In this document: piece after piece, positions 14,572-21,204 of the stretch | How the letters are laid out: each line of letters opens with the position of its first letter | How positions within the stretch are numbered: position 1 is the stretch's first letter | NCBI GenBank assembly: GCA_018969295.1 | Contig: JAGWYN010000061.1 | Location: 1 to 21,204, forward strand | Length of the DNA stretch: 21,204 nt | Direction: 5' to 3' | From: Chloroflexota bacterium | Lineage (GTDB): Bacteria > Chloroflexota > Anaerolineae > Caldilineales > Caldilineaceae | The notes under the pieces: generated by a model | Told to the model about the DNA's origin: nothing | The model's input: the letters and a program-made list of their open reading frames with translations, nothing else | The model's database searches: none | Program-made: the position numbers and the translations under genes

Positions 14572-16074
14572 TCAGCCGATCAGGCGCAAGAAGCGGGCGT
14601 AGGCATCTTCCCAGCCGGGCGACGGGTGGGGTTCGAAGACCTCCTGTTCGATCGAAGCGGCGACGGCAGCGCGCCCTTCGGCCACGTTGGCGAGATGGCC
14701 GGTAGCGACCGCCTGCATCATCAGAACGCCGAGCGCCGCTGCCTCGATCGGGCCGGTGACGACGGTACAGCCGCTGGCGTCGGCGGTCATTTGGTTGAGC
14801 AGTCGGTTCTGGCTTCCTCCTCCGACCACCCGGATGGTGTCGAGCTGGCGTCCGCTGGCGTGTGTGGTGGAGGCCAGGATGGCCTCGAGCGCGTCGACCA
14901 CCCAGCGGTAGCGCAGCGCCAGGCTTTCCAGACAGCAACGGACCACCTCACCGGGCGACTGTGGTTCTGGCTGGCCGGTGCGTCGGCAGAAAGCACGAAT
15001 GGCGTCGACCATCGAAGTCGGGGTGTTGAACGCTGGATCGTCGGAGTTGAGGATGGAGCGGAAGGGGTGTGCCCGCTGGGCCTGTGCCAGCAGATCTTCC
15101 CAGGAATAGCTGTGTCCTTCGCGTTCCCACTGGCGGCGGGATTCTTGCAGCAGCCAGAGGCCCGAGATATTTTTGAGCAGCCGGATGGTGCCGTCGACGC
15201 CCCCTTCGTTGGTAAAATTGAGGTCGAGCATTCTGGAATTGATGATCGGCTGATGGACTTCGATTCCCATCAGGCTCCAGGTTCCGCTGCTCAGGTAGAC
15301 GCTGTGGGCGTCGATGGCTGGGATAGCGGCGACTGCGCTGCCGGTGTCGTGGGTGGCGCTGGCCACGACGGGGACGCCGGGGGCGACGCCGGTCTCTTCA
15401 GCGACCTGGGCGAGCAGCGGGCCGAGCACCGTTCCGGGCTGGACGATAGGGGGGAGGAGGGCGGTGGGCAGCTGCAGGCGTTCGAGCAGCTGGGTGTCCC
15501 AGCGCCGTTCGCGGGCCAGCAGCATCTGGGAGGTGGAGGCGATCGTGTACTCGGCCACCTGTTCCCCCGAGAGCCAGTAATGGAAGAGATCGGGGATCAT
15601 CAGCAGTCTGTGGGCTGCATCCAGCTGTGGATCCCCTTGCACGCGCATGCTGTGCAGTTGGATGAGCGTGTTGAGTTCCATAAACTGGATGCCTGTGCGG
15701 TCGAAGATCTCCTGTTTGGGGATCTGGGTGAAGAGGTGGTCGACCATGCCCTGGGTGCGGCTGTCTCGATAATGGACCGGGTTGCCGAGCAGGCGACCGG
15801 CGGCGTCGAGCAACCCATAGTCGACGCCCCAGGTGTCGATGCCGATGCCGGCCAGCGGGGTGCGGTGGCTGGCGGCATAGCGGGCCATCCCATTTTTGAC
15901 TTCACGCCACAGGGCAAGGACATCCCAGTAAAGTCGGCCCAGCACGTGGGTGGGTCCGTTCTCGAAACGATGCAGCACCTCGATTCCGAAGCGTTGGCCG
16001 TCCCAGCGCCCCAGCAAGACGCGGCCGTTGGAGGCACCCAGGTCTGCGGCAAGGAAATTGGCGGTTTCACCCAT
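14572..16074 (-). CDS. rhaB: Rhamnulokinase-family FGGY carbohydrate kinase
   Basis: A 500-residue FGGY kinase. The N-terminal phosphate loop is DLGASNGRV (11-19), the sugar-binding block GIDTWGVDYGLLD (78-90) leads to GNPVHYRD, the catalytic base is D243 (HDT, 242-244), SSGTWSLMGIE (262-272) follows, and the ADP site is VVGGGSQNRLLNQMTAD (417-433). These match rhamnulokinases, which phosphorylate O1 of L-rhamnulose, and the length is typical. No rhamnose isomerase or aldolase is seen nearby. The neighbours are hexitol/sorbose-phosphate dehydrogenases, so another ketose such as L-sorbose could be the true substrate. A GGAG site 8 nt upstream supports ATG 16074. A 158-bp gap separates it from the mtlD-like gene on the same strand. 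It is probably the last gene of the operon, ending towards the 14459-14490 palindrome. Confidence 0.9.
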   Translation of the reverse strand: MGETANFLAADLGASNGRVLLGRWDGQRFGIEVLHRFENGPTHVLGRLYWDVLALWREVKNGMARYAASHRTPLAGIGIDTWGVDYGLLDAAGRLLGNPVHYRDSRTQGMVDHLFTQIPKQEIFDRTGIQFMELNTLIQLHSMRVQGDPQLDAAHRLLMIPDLFHYWLSGEQVAEYTIASTSQMLLARERRWDTQLLERLQLPTALLPPIVQPGTVLGPLLAQVAEETGVAPGVPVVASATHDTGSAVAAIPAIDAHSVYLSSGTWSLMGIEVHQPIINSRMLDLNFTNEGGVDGTIRLLKNISGLWLLQESRRQWEREGHSYSWEDLLAQAQRAHPFRSILNSDDPAFNTPTSMVDAIRAFCRRTGQPEPQSPGEVVRCCLESLALRYRWVVDALEAILASTTHASGRQLDTIRVVGGGSQNRLLNQMTADASGCTVVTGPIEAAALGVLMMQAVATGHLANVAEGRAAVAASIEQEVFEPHPSPGWEDAYARFLRLIG

Positions 16075-16232
16075 GATTTCTGCTCCGTTTGATCTCTGTC
16101 ACACGTATTCGGTCTGGATTGGAGGGGAGGGGCTTGTCTGGCACAAGGGCTGGGGGCTCTGTCGACGACATCTGTTGGGCAAGTGTGTGCGACGCCGCTT
16201 TTGTGTTTTCGGGCAGTGGGGGGCGTGGCCTT

Positions 16233-17521
16233 TCACCCATCCTGGTCTTTCTCCTCTGCATTGTGGCGGGCCAGGGGGGGATGGCCTTGCTGCTGCCAGC
16301 TGGCAAACGCTTGTTGGGCCTGGGTGATGAGGGCCAGCATCGCTTGTTCTTCGGGGGCGGCCGGGTTGGCAGGCTGCCAGAGGGTCTGCAGATAGGGCTG
16401 GGCAGAAGCGACTTGTTGCCAGGCCAGGGCTGCGGCCACCCCGAACGCGTAGCGTTGCGGGGAGATTCCGGCGGCCCACGCGCGGCGCATGGCCCCGACC
16501 AGCCGGTCGTCCCAGGCCAGTTTGCGTGCCGGGTCGCGGCCCACGCGGTGCACGCGATCGCGCACAAAGGGGTTGACCATTCGTTCGACCAGGTCGTCGA
16601 CGTAGCTGTGGATTCCGGCCTCTGTAAAAAGTGGGTCGACCCCTGCAAAGCGGCTGCACAGTGCGGGGCCGGATTCGTCGCGCATTGCCCCTCGCACCCA
16701 ATCGAGCAGATCGGGGCGCTGGCGCAGCTCGTCCATGCGTTGATAGCCGAGCGCATGCGCCAGGTAGGCGGCCAGCGCGTGGCCGGCGTTGTGGCAGTAG
16801 AGCTTGGCCTCGGCAAAGGGGAGCAGGTCGGGCTGTTCGACAAAGACCTGGATGGCCCGTTCAAACTGCTGCCAGCCGGCGGGGTCGTTGGCTGGGCGCT
16901 GGATTTGGGAGATATAGATGCGGTTGAACGACTCGACGAGAAAAGCACGCCGCAGCCCTGGGGCGATCGGTTGAAGGTCGCTGCATTCCTCTGGGCTGCC
17001 GCTCATTTTGCCGATCACCGTATCCAGAAACTGGACAGCGTGCAGGGCTGCTGTGCGCTGTGGGGCCGGCAGGGCGGCGGAGACGGCGGCGGCCAGCAGA
17101 GCGGCGGCGTGCGGATGATTTTCGGCGGTGTAGACCACGGCGGGTGGGCCGCCCTTCGACAGCTTTTGCAAGAGCCCATCGGCCAGGATGGCTGCTGCGC
17201 TTTCGGGGCCGCCGGCGGTGTAGACTGTGACGTCGGGCAGTGCGGTGGCCAGTTCGGTGGCGTCTGCCACGGCTTCGACCAGACAAGCCCGGTCGGCGGG
17301 AACGGCGGGCATATAGAGTTCGACCGGGCCGACGGTGAGGGGGCGGATGGCGTCGGTGTACCCGACATTGACGGTAAAGTGGCCTGTCTGGCGCACGGCG
17401 GCGACCACATCTGGCAGCACCTCGGCGACGACCAATCTGGCAAAGGTGCCTGCCAAAGCTGCTTCAGCCAGAAAGAGGCCCGCCTGGATCGGGCCAAAGC
17501 CGAATCCGACAAAAGAGCTCA

Positions 17522-17522
<1 letters not shown>
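16233..17522 (-). CDS. mtlD: Mannitol-1-phosphate/polyol long-chain dehydrogenase
   Basis: The 429-residue protein belongs to the polyol-specific long-chain dehydrogenase family. The N-terminal Rossmann loop is GFGFGPIQAG (6-15). The catalytic KxxxxNxxH is K240, N245, H248 (AKLYCHNAGH), and NPFVRDRVHRVGRDPARKL (317-334) is the conserved C-terminal block also seen in MtlD. Family members oxidise mannitol 1-phosphate to fructose 6-phosphate or act on free polyols and hexuronates. Which applies here is uncertain, so the symbol is provisional. The ATG shares a base with the stop of the upstream SDR gene (TGATG), so the two are translationally coupled. The frame stays open to 17948, but that stretch lies inside the SDR gene and is not protein-like. 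The C-terminal tail (after about 415) is charged and not conserved. Confidence 0.82.
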
Positions 17523-18310
<788 letters not shown>

Positions 18311-18334
18311 CGTGGATCTCCCAAGCTTTGGGTC

Positions 18335-18372
18335 GGCTGCGGCGTGCGCACTGCAGGGCACGCGCCGCAGCC
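18335..18372. other. Strong hairpin between the sorE-like and srlD-like genes
   Basis: GGCTGCGGCGTGC pairs with GCACGCGCCGCAGCC, with a 2-nt bulge and about a 10-nt loop, filling most of the 69-bp gap inside the operon. No T-tract follows on the minus strand. It may be an mRNA-processing or stability element setting different levels of the two enzymes. Confidence 0.5.
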
Positions 18373-18379
18373 AGAGAAG

Positions 18380-20083
18380 TTAGAGCAGCAGACGCAGCAG
18401 TTCGTCTTCCGCCTCGCGCGTCCACAGCCCATCGGCGTCCAGCCTGGCGGCGACGCTGGGCAGCACCTTGTCCAGTTCGGCCAGCGGGGTCAGGGGCAAG
18501 GGGTGGCTCAAATTGGGATAGACGACGACTTTGCCGGCGAAGCGGCCCTCTGCGACCGCATGCAGTCCATCGCGAACTCCTTCCAGCCCGGCGACTGCGG
18601 CGACCGAGTGGTTGGTGGGCAGCTGTCGGCTTTCGACCAGGTCGCGCATATGGCGCAGATCCTCGATCGAAGAGCCGCTGGTTCCGGTGTAGCGCACCTG
18701 GCGTGCGGCCACCGGGTTCAAATCCAGCTCGACCAACGTGCCGCGCGCCAGCCCTGCAAACACGTTGACGACAGCACCGTCGGCCACCACAGCGGCTGCC
18801 TGCTGGACGGCCTCGGTCGAGGGGGCCATGATGACCACGTCGTCGTAGCCCTGCTGGTCGGATTCGGCCCATTTTTGGGCCAGAAAAGTTGTCTCGTCGG
18901 CGAACTGGTCGCGCGACAGGAAGGCGATGGCCACCCCATTTGCAGCGGCCTGGCGGGCAAACTGGCGCTGCACCGACGCCATGCGCACGGCGTGCAGATT
19001 GGTGGCGACAAGCTTGGCTGGGCGGGCCGGCATCGAGAGCGCACGCAGCAGGTGCATCTGCCCCATAGGACCAGCGGCGCCCAGAATCCAGCAGCGGCCG
19101 CCCTCTTTGAGCTGTGTGCGGACGGGGATGTAGGCGGCAGAGAGGTCAGGGGAGTCGGTGCCGGCGACCAGCAGGTGGTCGTAGTGCATGCGTCCGATGT
19201 CGACGGCGACCGACCGTTCGAGCGGCGCGTCGAGCACGAGGTTGAGAATGGCACCGTTGGCCAGGCGCGGGAAGGCCCGTTCACAGAGGGCGGCGTCGTG
19301 GCCGAGCACGACAATATCGTCGTAGCGGGAGGAACCGTCGTCTCCTTCCTGGACGGCCACGCCATTGGCGGCGGCCCAGGCGCGCACTGTGTTGGCAAAG
19401 GCTGCGTCCTGCACATCGAGCACCACCTTGGCAGGGTGCCAGCTGGCTGCCTGGCCCAGATGGACGCCCCGTCCGTCGCCGACCAGCCAGACTGTGCCGC
19501 CGGGCAGCCAGTGGGTGCGGTAGAGCACGGTGTAGGAGGCTTCGACGCAGGCCCAGGGCTCACAGAGTGCGACCTCGGCGTAGCCGTCCTCGGGCTGGAC
19601 CGGCACCAGATAGTTGCCGTGGTCGCCGTTGAGGACTCGCCAGTCCACGAGGCTGTAGCGAGAAAAGCCGCCTTGCAGCTCATAGCCGTAGGCGTAGGCT
19701 TTGCCGCCGAGATAGATGTCGGCCTGCACAATAAACCGGTCGCCGGGTTTGTACTGTGCCCGCAGATGTTCGCCTGCTTCGACGATGGTGAGTGCCACTT
19801 CGTGGCCGAGCACGACTGGCTGTTCTTTCATGCTGCGGTGGATGCGAGGATGTTTTTCTCCGGCCCGGATCACCTTGATGTCTGAAAAGCAGATGCCCAC
19901 AGCGTCGTGGCGGACCAGCAGCTCGTCCGGGCCTGGCTGAGGGATGGGAAGTTCCAGTGTGCCGCCCTCTTTGCCCAGATTGTCCCAGCCGGCACCGTAG
20001 AGGGGCCAGAGTCGATTGGCTGCGGCCAGCGGTCGTTCGCTGCGGCGGTAATCGGTGAGTTTGGATAGAGTGGTGTCGCTCAT
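18380..20083 (-). CDS. SorE-like zinc-type sugar-phosphate dehydrogenase with two Rossmann modules
   Basis: The 567-residue protein has an N-terminal GroES-like catalytic domain with expected zinc ligands C65 (GICFSD), H94-E95 (GHEVA) and E175 (EPW). No four-Cys structural zinc lobe is present. Unlike ordinary MDRs of 340-420 residues, two nucleotide-binding-like stretches follow: about 197-320 (VWLVGDGRGVHLG) and about 329-445 (CWILGAAGPMGQ, then GYDDVVIMAP, NVFAGLARG). The C-terminal YTGTSGSSIEDLRHM (465-479) and AEGRFAGKVVVYPNL resemble L-sorbose-1-phosphate reductase (SorE), from memory. A plausible reaction is reduction of a ketose 1-phosphate to a hexitol phosphate, feeding the SrlD-like enzyme next to it. 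ATG 20083 is chosen because the preceding 17 codons are not protein-like. The Shine-Dalgarno site is weak (GAG, close). Substrate is inferred. Confidence 0.75.
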   Translation of the reverse strand: MSDTTLSKLTDYRRSERPLAAANRLWPLYGAGWDNLGKEGGTLELPIPQPGPDELLVRHDAVGICFSDIKVIRAGEKHPRIHRSMKEQPVVLGHEVALTIVEAGEHLRAQYKPGDRFIVQADIYLGGKAYAYGYELQGGFSRYSLVDWRVLNGDHGNYLVPVQPEDGYAEVALCEPWACVEASYTVLYRTHWLPGGTVWLVGDGRGVHLGQAASWHPAKVVLDVQDAAFANTVRAWAAANGVAVQEGDDGSSRYDDIVVLGHDAALCERAFPRLANGAILNLVLDAPLERSVAVDIGRMHYDHLLVAGTDSPDLSAAYIPVRTQLKEGGRCWILGAAGPMGQMHLLRALSMPARPAKLVATNLHAVRMASVQRQFARQAAANGVAIAFLSRDQFADETTFLAQKWAESDQQGYDDVVIMAPSTEAVQQAAAVVADGAVVNVFAGLARGTLVELDLNPVAARQVRYTGTSGSSIEDLRHMRDLVESRQLPTNHSVAAVAGLEGVRDGLHAVAEGRFAGKVVVYPNLSHPLPLTPLAELDKVLPSVAARLDADGLWTREAEDELLRLLL

Positions 20084-20104
20084 ATTCTCAACTGTTTTCT
20101 GGTG

Positions 20105-20133
20105 TGGGGGGCGATTGGGCTGGAGGCCCCCCA
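20105..20133. other. Stem-loop between the unknown gene and the sorE-like gene
   Basis: TGGGGGGC and GCCCCCCA form a perfect 8-bp stem with a 13-nt loop in the 59-bp gap inside the operon. On the minus strand it is followed by CACCAGAAAACAG rather than a T-tract. It could be an mRNA-processing or attenuation element just ahead of the sorE-like start. Confidence 0.45.
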
Positions 20134-20142
20134 AGGATGGGT

Positions 20143-21204
20143 TTACGCCAAGGTTTGCAGAATTTCAGCGGGTGTCATCGCTGCGTGGAGGCTGGCCAGT
20201 CGGCTGCGGCCAGGGGCGCCTGGCGGCGTACAGCGTCCAACAGCCGTATAGAAGCGGTTGCGGCTGGCGCGGGTGGGCAGGTAGGCGGCAGCCCAGTCGC
20301 TTGGGTAGCCCAGCGCCAGCCAGCGTTCGAGCAGTGTGTGGCCGTAGATAAAATAGGCCCCGTCCAGGAAGGCCTCGCGCACAGGGGCGAGGGCGGGGGC
20401 TGCAAAGTTGTCGACCAGGGGCTGGCCAAAACTGTTCATCTCGGTGCCGATATTGAGGGGCAGGTCAAGCGCCCTGGCCAACGCCACAACTTCGTAGAGT
20501 TTGGCCTGTTTGGAAGCAGCGACGGCTGGGTCGGCAAAGTTCCAGTTGCGTTCGGGGACGATATTGAGTGCTGCGACTCCCTGGCCGACGAGCAGGGTGA
20601 GCAGCTCTTCCATCGACTGTTCTCCCTCCGAGCTGCCGTCGAGCCAGGCTGCGCAGGGCAAAGCGCGGCAGTGGTAGGCCAGTTCGTGCAGGCGGCTGGC
20701 TTCTGGAAAGGTGCCTGCATCGGGCTGCATATAGCCTGGCCCGCCTCGTTTCATCAGTTTGCTGCGAACCCGATTTTGAAAACCGGCGCTGTCTTGCAAC
20801 GCTTTCTCGGCCGCAACCGGGTCGAGCTCCAGACGGCTGGCCCAGAAGGTGGCCGGCTGGTCGTACTGGCGGGCCGCTGCGCGGAGATAGGCGACGACGA
20901 TGTGCCGTTCGGTGGCGTTGCCGGCGGGGGTGAGCGGGAGAACGTCGGTTTCGTAGTCGACGACGACCGGGTGCAGGTAGGCGTTGACGCGCTGCAGCAG
21001 CGCACGGTTGCGTGCTGCGGACTGGCTGCGCAGTTCGTCCAGAAGTGCCTGGGCTGCCGCGGGCACGGCGGTCGTGGTGAACCCGATCGCCATGTGGTAC
21101 AGGACGCCTGGCTCGCCGGGGGAGTTGATCTCGCGCGTGGCAAATTCGGGCACATAGACGCGGGTTTCGATTCCAGCGCTTCCGCGCACGCCGGCCAGGT
21201 CACA
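20143..21204 (-). CDS. Conserved protein of unknown function (5' end outside window)
   Basis: The frame stays open to the right edge (its codons there read C-D-L-A-G-V), so the gene begins outside the window. At least 353 residues are seen. It is soluble, with no signal peptide or membrane helix in the visible part. Recurring motifs include ETRVYVPEFATREINSPGEP near the visible start, KRGGPGYMQPD, GVAALNIVPERNWN and LPLNIGTEMNSFGQP. These have the look of beta-strand ends bearing polar residues in a TIM-barrel-like enzyme, possibly a metal-dependent hydrolase or isomerase, but I do not recognise the family. It heads the visible part of the sugar/polyol operon, 59 bp before the sorE-like gene, so a role in the same pathway is likely. 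Confidence 0.7.
   Translation of the reverse strand, partial: CDLAGVRGSAGIETRVYVPEFATREINSPGEPGVLYHMAIGFTTTAVPAAAQALLDELRSQSAARNRALLQRVNAYLHPVVVDYETDVLPLTPAGNATERHIVVAYLRAAARQYDQPATFWASRLELDPVAAEKALQDSAGFQNRVRSKLMKRGGPGYMQPDAGTFPEASRLHELAYHCRALPCAAWLDGSSEGEQSMEELLTLLVGQGVAALNIVPERNWNFADPAVAASKQAKLYEVVALARALDLPLNIGTEMNSFGQPLVDNFAAPALAPVREAFLDGAYFIYGHTLLERWLALGYPSDWAAAYLPTRASRNRFYTAVGRCTPPGAPGRSRLASLHAAMTPAEILQTLA

Noticed and set aside
14509..16092. 527-codon open frame on the plus strand opposite the kinase
   Set aside because: A mirror of the FGGY kinase codons, with no recognisable motif. The kinase motifs on the minus strand are complete.

Overview
The window looks like chromosomal DNA from a GC-rich, free-living bacterium. 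The best guess is Chloroflexota (Caldilinea/Anaerolinea-like). That guess rests on large GT-C glycosyltransferases with appended beta-sandwich domains, dense use of ATGA/TGATG gene junctions, and sugar or polyol catabolism with no visible PTS. No rRNA or marker gene is present, so the taxonomic call is inference. No tRNA, rRNA, CRISPR array or phage gene was seen.

Layout. (1) 45-419, minus strand: the degraded C-terminal end of a transposase. (2) 406-3548, plus strand: a copper-homeostasis operon made of a strong sigma70-type promoter, a G/C-tract CsoR operator, csoR, copZ and copA. CsoR senses Cu(I), CopZ carries it and CopA exports it. The csoR start is preceded by three 14-bp repeats that form a ladder of overlapping five-codon minigenes. 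(3) 3597-4376, plus strand: a SAM-dependent methyltransferase whose 3' end overlaps the convergent glycosyltransferase gene by 125 bp. (4) 11434 down to 4252, minus strand: three large membrane glycosyltransferases (GT39/ArnT-like) in a tightly coupled operon, each ending in the same kind of beta-sandwich module. They probably glycosylate a surface polymer or protein. (5) 11627-14419, plus strand: a secreted 930-residue protein in which a phytase-like esterase domain is nested inside a choice-of-anchor-I domain. A perfect 32-bp palindrome follows it. (6) From beyond the right edge down to 14572, minus strand: a sugar/polyol catabolic operon. Its order is an unknown protein (partial), a SorE-like sugar-phosphate dehydrogenase with two Rossmann modules, a SrlD-like sorbitol-6-phosphate dehydrogenase, an MtlD-like polyol dehydrogenase and a rhamnulokinase-family FGGY kinase.

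How the genes work together. The copper block is a complete sensor-chaperone-exporter set. In the catabolic block the kinase could make a ketose 1-phosphate, the SorE-like enzyme could reduce it to a hexitol phosphate, and the SrlD/MtlD-like enzymes could oxidise it to fructose 6-phosphate. That would be a PTS-free version of a sorbose or hexitol route. This pathway is inference from family assignments, and the substrate is not established.

The most interesting points are the slippage-tolerant minigene ladder before csoR, the nested architecture of the secreted protein, the two-Rossmann SorE-like enzyme with its PTS-free pathway, and long C-tracts in the glycosyltransferase genes that could allow phase variation.
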